From assembly GCA_002715965.1 (NCBI GenBank), contig PBAL01000018.1, positions 14,937 to 78,936 on the forward strand: a DNA stretch of 64,000 nt. The letters run 5' to 3'. Below, in pieces: positions 51,857 through 60,615 of the stretch. Position 1 is the stretch's first letter, and the number at the start of each line of letters is the position of its first letter. This DNA comes from Verrucomicrobiales bacterium (lineage in GTDB: Bacteria > Verrucomicrobiota > Verrucomicrobiia > Limisphaerales > JAYPXF01). A program made the translations under genes and the position numbers. The notes below the pieces were generated by a model, which saw only the letters and a list, made by a program, of their open reading frames with translations, was not told the origin of the DNA and searched no databases.

Positions 51857-53740
51857 CTAATTCGGCCTTCTTTCTGCGATAGACTCGACCACACCCGCGA
51901 TCGCCTCACCTTTCTCGCGTGCACCAACATGTCCCTTCCCGTGAAGCCGGACGGCGACTTTTCCGCTCTCCAAATCCCGGGGGCCAACCACGAACATCGT
52001 GTGCACTCGAGCCTTCTCAGCATCTGCGACTTTGGCCTTGATCGGATTGTTTTCGAAGCCGGCCTTCACCCTGACAGCCTTGGATCGCAATTCCTTCACG
52101 ATCGAATTCGCGTAGTCCAGCAGCGGTTGATCATCGCCGATCGTGAGCACCCGAACCTGCTCCGGAGCCAGCCAGAGCGGGAAGTTTCCGGCGTAGTGCT
52201 CGATCAGGAAGCCGATGAAGCGTTCATGCGTTCCCAACGGCGCACGGTGGATGCACAGGGGAGTCTTGTCCGTGTTGTCGCGGTCCTTGTACTTCAGGCC
52301 GAACTTGGCAGGCACGGCGAAGTCCACCTGATTGGTTGCAATGGTGAACTCTCTTCCAATCGCGCTCCAAACCTGCACGTCAATCTTCGGTCCGTAGAAT
52401 GCAGCTTCATCCGGGATCTCTTCGTAGTTCGTCCCGGTCGCGTCCAGAACATCGCGCACCATGTTCTCGGTCTTGATCCACAGCTCCGGCTCATCGACGT
52501 ACTTATTGCCGAGACGATCGGGACTGTGAGTACTGAAACGCATCATGTATTTGTCCAGACCGAAGATATTGAAGTACTTCAGATACATCTCGTTCACCGC
52601 CTGAAATTCCTCGGCGAATTGCTCCGGCGTGCAATACATGTGCGCATCGTTCATGTTCATCGACCGAACGCGCATCAAGCCGAATAACTCACCTGACTGC
52701 TCATATCGATAGCAGGTACCGTATTCGGCGTAGCGCAAGGGAAGGTCTCTGTAGCTCTTGGGTTCGGCCGCGAAGATGCGGTGATGATGCGGACAGTTCA
52801 TCGCCTTGAGGTAGTACTTCGTCCGTGGCATCTCTTCGTCTGACTCATTACCAGTCGGCAATTCGATGCTCTCCGCCAGTTCCATCGGGGGAAACATGGA
52901 TTCTTCGTAGTAAGGCAGATGCCCTGAGGTCAGGTACATCTTCTCCTTCGCCAAATGCGGGGTGCGCACGCGAACGTAGCCTGCTTCGAATTCCGTTTCC
53001 TTCGCGAGCTTCTCCAATTCCTCAACCAGCACCGTTCCGTTCGGCAACCACAACGGCAATCCGGGTCCGGTGTAATCCGGATCCATCGTGAACAAGCCCA
53101 TCTCCTGGCCAAGCTTGCGATGATCCCGCTTCTTGGCCTCTTCCAGCATCGTGAAGTATTCCTGCAACTGGGTCTTGTTCTTGAAGGCCGTTCCGTAGAC
53201 ACGCTGCAATTGTGGGTTGTTCTCATCCCCCTTGTAGTAAGCGCTCGCAACGGAGGTCAGCTTGAAGGCCTTTACATTGCCGGTGCGCATCACGTGCGGT
53301 CCGGCACAAAGATCGATGAACTCTCCGTTCTGATAATACGAAATCGGTTCGTCTTCGGGAATTTGCTCCAGCAGGTCCAACTTGAAAACACTCTCCCCTT
53401 CCCTTTCGGTCAGACCACCCAATCGCCCAGACTTCGCATCCGCCATCGCCTGCTCGCGTGTGACGACGACCTTCTCAAACTTGTTGTTGGCTTTGACCTC
53501 CTTCTTCATCTCCGCCTCGATCTTCTCAAAATCGTCCGGCGTAATGCGGTGCTTCAAATCAACGTCGTAGTAAAAGCCATTCTCAACCGGCGGCCCGTAG
53601 GCAAATTGGGCGTCCGGCCATATCCGCAGGATCGCGGTGGCCAGGATGTGCGCACAGGAATGCCGGATGCGTTCCAGCTCGGACATCTTCTCACGTTCTT
53701 CCAGCGACTTGCGCTTCTTTTCGTCGTTCTCTTCAGCCAT
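51857..53740 (-). CDS. thrS: Threonyl-tRNA synthetase without TGS domain
   Basis: About 627 residues from the ATG at 53740 (M-A-E-E-N-D-E-K-K-R). An upstream in-frame start at 53908 would run through the tRNA-Pro gene and is rejected. The editing domain is complete (I-R-H-S-C-A-H-I-L-A, C-A-G-P-H near 180). Class II motifs 1-3 follow, with the zinc Cys in L-K-A-M-N-C-P-H-H, R-Y-A-E-Y-G-T-C-Y-R-Y-E and a C-terminal anticodon domain. The usual N-terminal TGS domain of about 60 residues is missing: the protein begins directly before the editing domain. Confidence 0.95.
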   Translation of the reverse strand: MAEENDEKKRKSLEEREKMSELERIRHSCAHILATAILRIWPDAQFAYGPPVENGFYYDVDLKHRITPDDFEKIEAEMKKEVKANNKFEKVVVTREQAMADAKSGRLGGLTEREGESVFKLDLLEQIPEDEPISYYQNGEFIDLCAGPHVMRTGNVKAFKLTSVASAYYKGDENNPQLQRVYGTAFKNKTQLQEYFTMLEEAKKRDHRKLGQEMGLFTMDPDYTGPGLPLWLPNGTVLVEELEKLAKETEFEAGYVRVRTPHLAKEKMYLTSGHLPYYEESMFPPMELAESIELPTGNESDEEMPRTKYYLKAMNCPHHHRIFAAEPKSYRDLPLRYAEYGTCYRYEQSGELFGLMRVRSMNMNDAHMYCTPEQFAEEFQAVNEMYLKYFNIFGLDKYMMRFSTHSPDRLGNKYVDEPELWIKTENMVRDVLDATGTNYEEIPDEAAFYGPKIDVQVWSAIGREFTIATNQVDFAVPAKFGLKYKDRDNTDKTPLCIHRAPLGTHERFIGFLIEHYAGNFPLWLAPEQVRVLTIGDDQPLLDYANSIVKELRSKAVRVKAGFENNPIKAKVADAEKARVHTMFVVGPRDLESGKVAVRLHGKGHVGAREKGEAIAGVVESIAERRPN

Positions 53741-53846
53741 AACAATTTTGTGTTGAGGAACCTGATCGGCTCCAAAAATTTGGGCCGTGCAACAACACGG
53801 CCCGGTCGAAAATTGGTTTTCGGGTTGCACCCCACGCGGAGTGGGA

Positions 53847-53924
53847 TGGTCGGGACGGTGAGATTCGAACTCACGACCTCCTGCACCCGAAGCAGGCGCG
53901 CTAGCCAAGCTACGCTACGTCCCG
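53847..53924 (-). tRNA. tRNA-Pro (anticodon CGG)
   Basis: Acceptor stem CGGGACG / CGTCCCG, anticodon stem CCTGC / GCAGG with loop TTCGGGT (anticodon CGG) and T-arm G-T-G-A-G-T-T-C-G-A-A-T-C-T-C-A-C. Discriminator A and an encoded CCA are at 53850-53847. It reads proline codon CCG. Confidence 0.96.
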
Positions 53925-54047
53925 AACCAAAGGCGATGGAAGTTGCCCAAGGGCCGCGTCAAATGCAAGGAAAAGAGTAGAATTCACAGGTTTTTCAGCC
54001 GCCTCGCTTGACGAGCCTTCCCAATCTGATTCCAATGCCAGAGCTGA

Positions 54048-54568
54048 GTGATCATCCGACGACTCCTGAGCATGCCCGAACCACTACGCATCATTGTGAT
54101 TGTCGGATTTCTGTTTGGCCCCGTTGTTTGCCTGATCCCCTTCCTGCCACCACGTGATGAATACGGCATCCCGCTCTCCCGCGAAGAAGTTTGGCGCGAT
54201 GATTACCCAGGAATAATCGGGATTCTTCTGCTTGGGATTTGCGCCTTCACGATCTCTTTCCTTTTGATGATACGCGCACGAATTGTCCGCCCGCTCATCG
54301 TAGGTCTGCCTGGCTGCGTCGATATTCTGAGGTTCTTTGTTTCCACGCCGGACGACAGCGCGTCATCCGTGATGGAGTTCATAGCCCCCATATTCTGGAT
54401 GTCTTGATCTGGTGGTATCTCTACCGTTCGAAGGGAGCTTCGGCATATTTTGACAACAGCGGAACAGAACGCACCGACCATGAGCAAATACCAGATCCAA
54501 TGCCTCGTGGCAGATTTCCTCGTCGTCTATGGCTTTGCAAAAGCGTCAAACATGACGAATCACATTGA
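54048..54568 (+). pseudogene. Small membrane protein, frameshifted before its last helix
   Basis: From ATG 54048 (or the better-placed ATG 54072, M-P-E-P-L-R) the frame encodes a hydrophobic helix (L-R-I-I-V-I-V-G-F-L-F-G-P-V-V), a polar loop with P-P-R-D-E-Y-G-I-P-L-S-R-E-E, and a second helix (I-I-G-I-L-L-L-G-I-C-A-F-T-I-S-F-L-L). It ends abruptly at 54407. A shifted frame from about 54393 supplies H-I-L-D-V-L-I-W-W-Y-L-Y-R-S-K, a plausible third helix, and runs to 54568. A one-base indel near 54390 would explain both. No family recognised. The remaining stretch to 54735 shows nothing else I can name. Confidence 0.5.
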
Positions 54569-54735
54569 ATTTGCTTAGTCAGGGCGCCTTCGAAAACACC
54601 GAGGAGCGCATCAGCGATGCTCTGCACCAGAAGCGAACAGTTCCTCAGAAACGGAGCTCGACGCTGACAATGTTGCGTAGCACAGCCCGCTGCCGTCAAC
54701 TTGGTGACCACGTATCACCAAAGTATTGCCCCGCC

Positions 54736-54952
54736 ATGAAAGGCGAATTTACAGCCGTGATCGAGAGCGCAATGAAGGAGTTACTGGGCTTACTGCCCGG
54801 AAGTGCCCGGCGCAAACGGCCAAGGGGAGAGCGCCACTGATGCCAAAGCGGATCTTGCCACTGCAATTTAACTAATCCTCGAAGACCGATTGAAGGATTC
54901 TGTTCGCGGCCTTCCGAGCGACGCAATCAAGGATACAGTCGCGGTCGGATGA
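54736..54952 (+). pseudogene. hicB: HicB antitoxin, frameshifted with an in-frame stop
   Basis: ATG 54736 gives M-K-G-E-F-T-A-V-I-E, the HicB start. About 12 codons later the frame breaks, and the next frame gives Y-W-A-Y-C-P-E-V-P-G-A-N-G-Q-G-E, the most conserved HicB block. A TAA at 54869-54871 interrupts the helix, and L-I-L-E-D-R follows to a TGA at 54950-54952 that overlaps the hicA ATG. HicB neutralises HicA by direct binding and represses the operon. With one frameshift and one stop this copy cannot make a normal antitoxin. Confidence 0.82.
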
Positions 54953-55311
54953 AACGCAGCAGTTTGCCGAAACATCTGAGGCGTCACGGTTGTGTCCTGA
55001 AACGCGAAGACGCAAGCCACTCCCTCTGGATCAATCCTTCCAACGGCGAGGTAGAAGCCGTGCCACGTCAAACCGAGATCAAGAACCAACTGGCCAATCC
55101 GACGGACGAGGATTTCAGAAAGCTACGACGATCCATGATGGTGATGTATCAACAGACCACTCCGCAAATTGCGCGCTTCAATGAATTCCCTCGTCAGTTC
55201 CCGACGCTCACCCGCAGGTGTTCCCCAGATTGCGCCGTGTCGAATGCGGAATTGATGTCCGTCAGCGAAAAGAACGGAAACCGACTGGCGATTTCGTTGC
55301 CGAGAAGCTGA
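54949..55311 (+). pseudogene. hicA: HicA toxin remnant with replaced C-terminus
   Basis: Begins at the ATGA overlap with hicB. The first 50 or so residues match HicA, an mRNA interferase with a dsRBD-like fold: L-P-K-H-L-R-R-H-G-C-V-L-K-R-E, the catalytic His in A-S-H-S-L-W, and A-V-P-R-Q-T-E-I-K. The usual end (L-A-R-K-I-C-x-x-L) is replaced by an unrelated sequence from about residue 50. The frame then continues into the convergent dehydrogenase gene, overlapping it by about 118 bases. Loss of the C-terminus probably inactivates it, which would allow the antitoxin to decay. Confidence 0.75.
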
Positions 55312-56264
55312 TTCGCTGCAGCGCATTCGACCGCCTTCACCAGATCCTCCGGGATGTAATTGTGAACGCCCTCGATTCTGAGCAGCGAGGTGACGACTTT
55401 CTCCGCCCGCACCGGCACGGGATCCGTGGGCGCTACCGAACCCACCAGGATGATCCGACCACCGATATCCGCGAGTTGAAGACTCATCTCCACCGATGCG
55501 CGAGCACCTGAGGTTTCAAACACCACATCGGCACCACGATCGCCCGTGTTACCCATCACAAAGTCTTTCAGCGTGGTGGAATCCTCGACAGCGTGAGTGT
55601 GTTCCGCTCCCAACGAACGCGACAAAGCGAGACGATCTTCCCGGGTGTCAACCGCCAAGACTTTCGCCCCCTGCTCCCGCGCCATAGTTGTCACAAACAA
55701 TCCCACCGCGCCGGCCCCCATGATCAACACCTCGCGGTCCCGCAAATTCCTCGCGATCCGGGTCGCTGCAGCCGCCGTGGCACCTGCGCAACCGAGCCAG
55801 GCTGACTGTTGAAGCGTCAATGATTCCGGAGCACGCACCAAGGTTGAGCCGGCGGGAAGATGGCAATACTCAGCAAAGCCGCCGGAAAGCTGCCACCCGC
55901 CATTGGCCTGCGCGTGGCCGAACTTTTTCAGCGAACAACACTTCTGTGGAATCCCGCGCTCACAGTATCTGCAAGCGCCACACGAAGCCGCGACTCCGCA
56001 AACAACCCGATCGCCGACAGAGAATGCCCCGGCTTTGCCAGCCACGATCCGTCCAACGATTTCGTGCCCCAAAAGCCCGGAACTCGGGGCCGCGCGTTCA
56101 CCGCGAAACGTTCGCAGATCACTCGCGCAGATGGTGCAGGCTTCAACCTGCAAGAGCGCTTCACCCGATCGGAGTACAGGCAGGCGAACGCCTTCAATCA
56201 CGAAGGGCCCGCCAGGTTTCGACAAGCGAGCAACCATTCCTTCCTTGGGCAAGTCACCCGGCAT
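55194..56264 (-). CDS. Zinc-dependent MDR-family alcohol dehydrogenase
   Basis: About 356 residues from the ATG at 56264, chosen because GGAGG lies 6 bases upstream. The catalytic zinc site is in T-I-C-A-S-D and G-H-E-I-V-G. The structural zinc cysteines are in C-G-A-C-R-Y-C-E-R-G-I-P-Q-K-C, and the NAD(P) Rossmann motif is in I-M-G-A-G-A-V-G-L. Sorbitol/threonine-type substrates are possible but cannot be decided. It overlaps the upstream DUF5690 transporter gene by 11 nt, suggesting that the transporter delivers its substrate. Confidence 0.88.
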   Translation of the reverse strand: MPGDLPKEGMVARLSKPGGPFVIEGVRLPVLRSGEALLQVEACTICASDLRTFRGERAAPSSGLLGHEIVGRIVAGKAGAFSVGDRVVCGVAASCGACRYCERGIPQKCCSLKKFGHAQANGGWQLSGGFAEYCHLPAGSTLVRAPESLTLQQSAWLGCAGATAAAATRIARNLRDREVLIMGAGAVGLFVTTMAREQGAKVLAVDTREDRLALSRSLGAEHTHAVEDSTTLKDFVMGNTGDRGADVVFETSGARASVEMSLQLADIGGRIILVGSVAPTDPVPVRAEKVVTSLLRIEGVHNYIPEDLVKAVECAAANQLLGNEIASRFPFFSLTDINSAFDTAQSGEHLRVSVGN

Positions 56265-57570
56265 GGCTCGCCTCCGGTTGCTCTTTGCTTCGAAAATAAA
56301 CACCCGCTGAAACCAACAGAATTACCGCGAGCAGCGACAACGACACGGTCAGCGTGAGAAAGAATTGCAGGAGATTGTCGCGCCCGGCGAGAGATCCGCG
56401 CGTCATCATCAGGATCACGTAACCAAGATAGCCGCAGGCATCAGCCATGTTGATATGATAGCTGATTGTCGCCTTGTCTTTCACCAGGGCCACCATGCGT
56501 TCGAAAACGGTTGTCTGGATCATCACATAGGGGACATAAAGTCCCAAGCCCAACATTACCATGAACCAGAATCCGTTCACCATGTCCTGCCGCATTGCAA
56601 CGCACGATGCGACGATCGCGATCAAACCCATACTGCTCGACGCGAGAGACGCATAGAATGCCTTGCGGTTGCTGCGAAGTGCGATTGTCGATGCCGTGAT
56701 CACCAGCACCCCGAACATCACCCAGGTCTCGGAGGCGGTGAACAGACCCGGCTTCCCCGTGTAACCAAGCGCCTGCCACAGCTCGACGCCAAAATCATCC
56801 CGGATGCTTCGAATCACCGTCAAAATCAGGTAGGCGGAAATCAGGAAACACAGCCCGGGCGCGTAACGAAGGAAATGAGCCTTGCGCTCAGCACCGGACA
56901 TCGTCGTTCGCTCCGTGCGCTCGTCCCGGTCGGCCTGAGTCGCCGGTGGGATCTGCCGGAGCATCCAGACAAACACGAACAAAGGAAGAAGGAAGATGAG
57001 CCCGGCACAGAAAGGCATCCACACCTCAGGCACGCTCAACCCCAGCAACCAGCGCCCTACCGACTTCGAAACGCCAGAGGCCAGAATGAAACTCGCGCAC
57101 AGGCCGGCAATCAGCGCCTCGGTTACCCGACGGCCCTCCAGAAATCCCAACACCAAACCGAAGACCATGCCCAACGCCAGACCGTTGAAAAACAGTGGAA
57201 CCAAATTGAATGGCCGGGGAACCAAGCCGAACAAAAGAAGCGCCACTTCCGCCCCGCCAATCAACCAGAGAATCGTGGAGGCCCGCCGGTGCGACGGCAT
57301 CTCCGGAACCACCTTGATGCCGATGAATTTCGACAGCATATAACCGAAGACCTGGGAAGCGACCGCCAGAGTCTTGAACGCCATGCCGAACGAGATCTCC
57401 CCGTCGAAAGTTGCTGCGGTATATGGCTTTCGAAAGCCATACATGCAGAAGTAGGTCCCGAACGCAGCCGCCATGCCCCAGACCGACACCATCATTGGAT
57501 GCCACTGCTTCTCATTGCGCGAGAGCTGTTTGGGTTCGGTCACGCGCGGAGTGTGCCGATTCCGGCACAT
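56254..57570 (-). CDS. DUF5690-type MFS-like transporter
   Basis: 438 residues with about 11-12 hydrophobic segments. The start of helix 1 (G-M-A-A-A-F-G-T-Y-F-C-M-Y-G-F-R-K-P-Y) and the S-K-F-I-G-I-K-V-V-P-E segment are typical of the DUF5690 branch of the major facilitator superfamily. ATG 57570 overlaps a hairpin TGTGCCG-ATTC-CGGCACA (57552-57569). A GTG at 57543 just beyond it is an alternative start. The overlapping dehydrogenase gene follows. Substrate unknown, possibly a sugar or sugar acid. Confidence 0.82.
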   Translation of the reverse strand: MCRNRHTPRVTEPKQLSRNEKQWHPMMVSVWGMAAAFGTYFCMYGFRKPYTAATFDGEISFGMAFKTLAVASQVFGYMLSKFIGIKVVPEMPSHRRASTILWLIGGAEVALLLFGLVPRPFNLVPLFFNGLALGMVFGLVLGFLEGRRVTEALIAGLCASFILASGVSKSVGRWLLGLSVPEVWMPFCAGLIFLLPLFVFVWMLRQIPPATQADRDERTERTTMSGAERKAHFLRYAPGLCFLISAYLILTVIRSIRDDFGVELWQALGYTGKPGLFTASETWVMFGVLVITASTIALRSNRKAFYASLASSSMGLIAIVASCVAMRQDMVNGFWFMVMLGLGLYVPYVMIQTTVFERMVALVKDKATISYHINMADACGYLGYVILMMTRGSLAGRDNLLQFFLTLTVSLSLLAVILLVSAGVYFRSKEQPEASHAG

Positions 57571-57647
57571 GCTGCCAGCTTTCCTTCGCCTTATGATCGC
57601 CCCTTCCAGACAATCTGCGAATCGTCTATAACCCGCGCATTCCTGAT

Positions 57648-58646
57648 ATGAAAAGACACCTCACCTCGATCTTCGTCGGCCTCTGTGCAGCAACATCCAT
57701 CTTCATCACCGGATGCGGACCGAAGGATTCAACAGACGCTGTCGGACCGTCGCCATCAACCCCGCCCCAACCGGACAAACCCGAAATCGCCCTGATCATG
57801 AAGTCGCTCGCCAACGAGTTCTTCAAGACCATGGCCGATGGAGCAGAGGCGCATCAGACGAAGAACTCGGACAAATACGACTTGATTGTCAACGGTATCA
57901 AGAACGAGACCGACCTCGCCGCGCAGGTCGAATTGGTCGAGCAGATGATCGCCCAACAGGTAGACGCAATCGTCATCGCCCCTGCTGATTCCAAGGCGCT
58001 CGTCCCCGTTCTCAAACGCGCGCAGGAAGCAAATGTTCTGGTCGTCAACATCGACAACAAACTCGACGCCGACATCCTGAAGGAAGCCGGGCTCTCCGTG
58101 CCATTCGTTGGCCCGGACAATCGCGCCGGAGCCAAGCAGGTGGGTGATGCGCTCGCTGCCAAGCTGCAAAAAGGCGACAAGGTCGCAATCATCGAGGGAG
58201 TGACGACTGCCTTCAATGGCCAACAACGTCGCCTCGGATTCGAGGACGCGATGAAAGCCGCCGGAATGAAGATCGTCAGCACGCAAAGCGGTCAATGGGA
58301 AATGGACAAGGCGAACAACATCGCCTCCGCAATGCTCAGCGAACATCAGGATCTCAAGGCGATTCTCTGCGCCAATGACAGCATGGCTCTCGGCGCCGTG
58401 GCCGCAGTCAATTCCGCCAACAAAACCGGCAAGGTCGCCGTGGTTGGCTTCGACAACATCAGCGCGGTCAAACCAATGCTCGAAGATGGCCGCATACTCG
58501 CGACGGCGGATCAATACGCAGGCCAATTGGCAGCGTTCGGCATTGAAGCCGCCTTGGGCGTTCTGTCTGGTGACTCTCAACCGGAAGACCAGACGACGGC
58601 GGTCGATCTGGTGACCAAGGAAACGCTGAGTGCACCGGCGAAATAG
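57648..58646 (+). CDS. rbsB: RbsB-like sugar-binding lipoprotein
   Basis: 332 residues. A lipoprotein signal ends in I-T-G-C-G, followed by a Pro-rich linker. The body is a type I periplasmic binding fold of the ribose/autoinducer-2 group: A-N-E-F-F-K-T-M-A-D-G-A-E, I-V-I-A-P-A-D-S-K-A-L-V-P, N-I-D-N-K-L-D, and C-A-N-D-S-M-A-L-G-A. It is the first gene of a plus-strand operon with permease, nucleoside hydrolase and ribokinase, so ribose is the most likely ligand. The permease start overlaps its stop codon. Confidence 0.9.
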   Translation: MKRHLTSIFVGLCAATSIFITGCGPKDSTDAVGPSPSTPPQPDKPEIALIMKSLANEFFKTMADGAEAHQTKNSDKYDLIVNGIKNETDLAAQVELVEQMIAQQVDAIVIAPADSKALVPVLKRAQEANVLVVNIDNKLDADILKEAGLSVPFVGPDNRAGAKQVGDALAAKLQKGDKVAIIEGVTTAFNGQQRRLGFEDAMKAAGMKIVSTQSGQWEMDKANNIASAMLSEHQDLKAILCANDSMALGAVAAVNSANKTGKVAVVGFDNISAVKPMLEDGRILATADQYAGQLAAFGIEAALGVLSGDSQPEDQTTAVDLVTKETLSAPAK

Positions 58647-59608
58647 TGGCGCAGATGCGCGCGGCCAAGAAACTGTTTACCGACTACGCCGGCATGATCG
58701 GCGTCTGGCTGGGCCTCGTCCTGCTGTTCTCACTGCTCAGCGAAAACTTCTTCAACACCCGCACACTGGGAATCCTCGCCAACCGAATCCCACCACTCAC
58801 CATGATCGCGATCGGCATGACATACGTGCTGATCATCGCGGGAATCGACCTTTCCGTCGGAAGCGTGCTAGGGCTCTGTGGCGCGCTCGTTGGACTCGCA
58901 TTGGTTGATTGGCAATGGCCGATCCTGCCTGCGGCTCTTCTCGCCATGGCGGCAGGGGCCGCGGTCGGAACCATCAACGGATCTATCAGTGCCGGCCTCG
59001 GCATCCCGTCCTTCATCGTCACCTTGGGAATGCTGGAGATCGCGCGTGGCAAGGCCTTCCATCTCACGAGTTCTCAGACCAAGTACATCGGAGCAAAGAT
59101 CGAACACCTTGCGAAGCCAATCGCGACACTCGGCGTGTCACCGGCTTTCATTATCGCCGTCGGCACCGTCATCATCGGGCAGATCCTGCTGACGCGCACA
59201 ACCTTTGGCCGCTACATCCTCGCCATCGGCGCGAACGAAACTGCAGCGCATCTGGCCGGGGTGAAAACCAAGCGCTGCAAGATCATGGTTTTTGCGATCC
59301 TTGGCTTACTCACAGGGCTGGCCGCAGTCTTTTACACCTCGCGGCTGGGAAGTTCGGATCCGAACGCAGGCGTCGGCCTGGAGCTCTCAGCGATTGCGGC
59401 GGTCGTTGTCGGTGGGACAAGCCTGATGGGCGGACAAGGTTCGGTGGTCAACAGCTTTTTCGGCGTGATGATCATCGCCACACTCGACACCGGGCTCGCC
59501 CAAATCGGTGTGTCCGAACCCTTGAAACGCGTCACCACGGGGGGCGTAATCATTGCCGCAGTGGTCATCGACAGTTGGCGCAAATCCAGAACAGAACGAA
59601 CAACATGA
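58646..59608 (+). CDS. rbsC: RbsC-like ribose ABC transporter permease
   Basis: 320 residues with about 8-10 membrane spans. Family motifs: G-M-T-Y-V-L-I-I-A-G-I-D-L-S-V-G-S-V, N-G-S-I-S-A-G-L-G-I-P-S-F-I-V-T-L-G, T-T-F-G-R-Y-I-L-A-I-G-A-N-E-T-A-A (coupling loop), and G-G-T-S-L-M-G-G-Q-G-S. It starts at a GTG overlapping the rbsB stop (an ATG lies 3 codons later), and its stop overlaps the nucleoside hydrolase ATG. The ATPase gene rbsA, normally adjacent, is absent. Confidence 0.92.
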   Translation: MAQMRAAKKLFTDYAGMIGVWLGLVLLFSLLSENFFNTRTLGILANRIPPLTMIAIGMTYVLIIAGIDLSVGSVLGLCGALVGLALVDWQWPILPAALLAMAAGAAVGTINGSISAGLGIPSFIVTLGMLEIARGKAFHLTSSQTKYIGAKIEHLAKPIATLGVSPAFIIAVGTVIIGQILLTRTTFGRYILAIGANETAAHLAGVKTKRCKIMVFAILGLLTGLAAVFYTSRLGSSDPNAGVGLELSAIAAVVVGGTSLMGGQGSVVNSFFGVMIIATLDTGLAQIGVSEPLKRVTTGGVIIAAVVIDSWRKSRTERTT

Positions 59609-60615
59609 AAAACGCAATCCTCCTCACCCTCCTGCTGCCCTTGATAAATCTTTCGGCGGCAAACAAACCCGTCGCCATCGTCTACGACACGGACATCGGC
59701 AATGACGTTGATGACGCTCTTGCTTTGGGAATGATCCACGGCCTGCAATCCCGCGGACATTGCGAACTGCTCGCGGTGACCATCACGAAGGACAACCCAA
59801 AAGCCGCAGCATTCACGGACGCCATCAATACTTTCTACGGCAAGCCCGACCTGCCGATTGCGGTGGTCAAGAAGGGCCGCACACCAAAGCTCGGCAAGTT
59901 CAATGGTCTGGCAGACAAGAAGAATGGCGACGGTTCACAGCGTTACCCACACGACCTGAGGAGTGGCGATGACGCACCTGAAGCAACCGGTTTCCTTCGC
60001 AATCTGCTCGCCAAACGGCCGGACAATTCCGTCGTGCTCGTCCAGGTCGGTTTTTTCACCAACTTCCGGCGCCTGCTCGAATCGAAACCGGACGACATTT
60101 CATCGCTCAATGGCAAAGACCTCATCGCCAAGAAAGTCAAACTGCTCTCTGTGATGGCCGGCTCCTTCCAGACCATTCACGACAACAATCGCTACCTCGA
60201 ATACAACGTCTGGAATGACATCCCATCCGCGCGGGTCATTGCGAAGGATTGGCCGACACCAATCATCTGGAGTGGATTTGAGATCGGTATGACTGCGGTC
60301 TATCCGCACCAGAGCATAGAACGCGACTACGACTATGTACCGCATCACCCGCTTAAGGACGCCTACTACCTTTACAATCCACCACCCCACGATCGCCCGA
60401 CCTGGGATCTTACCAGCGTCATTGCCTCGGTCTGGCCGGATCGCGATTACTTCACCTATTCCGTGCCGGGGCACGTCACGGTCGAGCAAGACGGCTTCAC
60501 CCGCTTCAAACCGGTGAAAGATGGGAAGCATCGATTCCTGAAACTTGACCCGCTCCGCAACGCGCGTCTGCGTGAAGCGCTGGTTCAACTGTGCTCGCAA
60601 CCGCCGGCCAGGTAA
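59605..60615 (+). CDS. Secreted nucleoside hydrolase-like protein
   Basis: 336 residues from the ATG at 59605 with a signal peptide (M-K-N-A-I-L-L-T-L-L-L-P-L-I-N-L-S-A-A). The calcium-binding signature D-T-D-I-G-N-D-V-D-D-A-L-A of inosine/uridine nucleoside hydrolases is at about residue 28. The rest follows the exported branch of the family. Export and its place between a ribose permease and ribokinase suggest that it frees ribose from ribonucleosides in the periplasm. It overlaps rbsC by 4 nt and ends in TAATG, sharing a base with rbsK. Confidence 0.88.
   Translation: MKNAILLTLLLPLINLSAANKPVAIVYDTDIGNDVDDALALGMIHGLQSRGHCELLAVTITKDNPKAAAFTDAINTFYGKPDLPIAVVKKGRTPKLGKFNGLADKKNGDGSQRYPHDLRSGDDAPEATGFLRNLLAKRPDNSVVLVQVGFFTNFRRLLESKPDDISSLNGKDLIAKKVKLLSVMAGSFQTIHDNNRYLEYNVWNDIPSARVIAKDWPTPIIWSGFEIGMTAVYPHQSIERDYDYVPHHPLKDAYYLYNPPPHDRPTWDLTSVIASVWPDRDYFTYSVPGHVTVEQDGFTRFKPVKDGKHRFLKLDPLRNARLREALVQLCSQPPAR

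Noticed and set aside
51727..52023. Long N-terminal extension of rpmB
   Set aside because: L28 begins with its normal sequence at 51726; the extension passes through a hairpin and into thrS.
53741..53908. Extended N-terminus of thrS
   Set aside because: It would translate across tRNA-Pro and carries no TGS-domain similarity.
51929..53980. Long plus-strand frames opposite thrS
   Set aside because: Antisense shadows of a conserved synthetase; one also reads through the tRNA-Pro gene.
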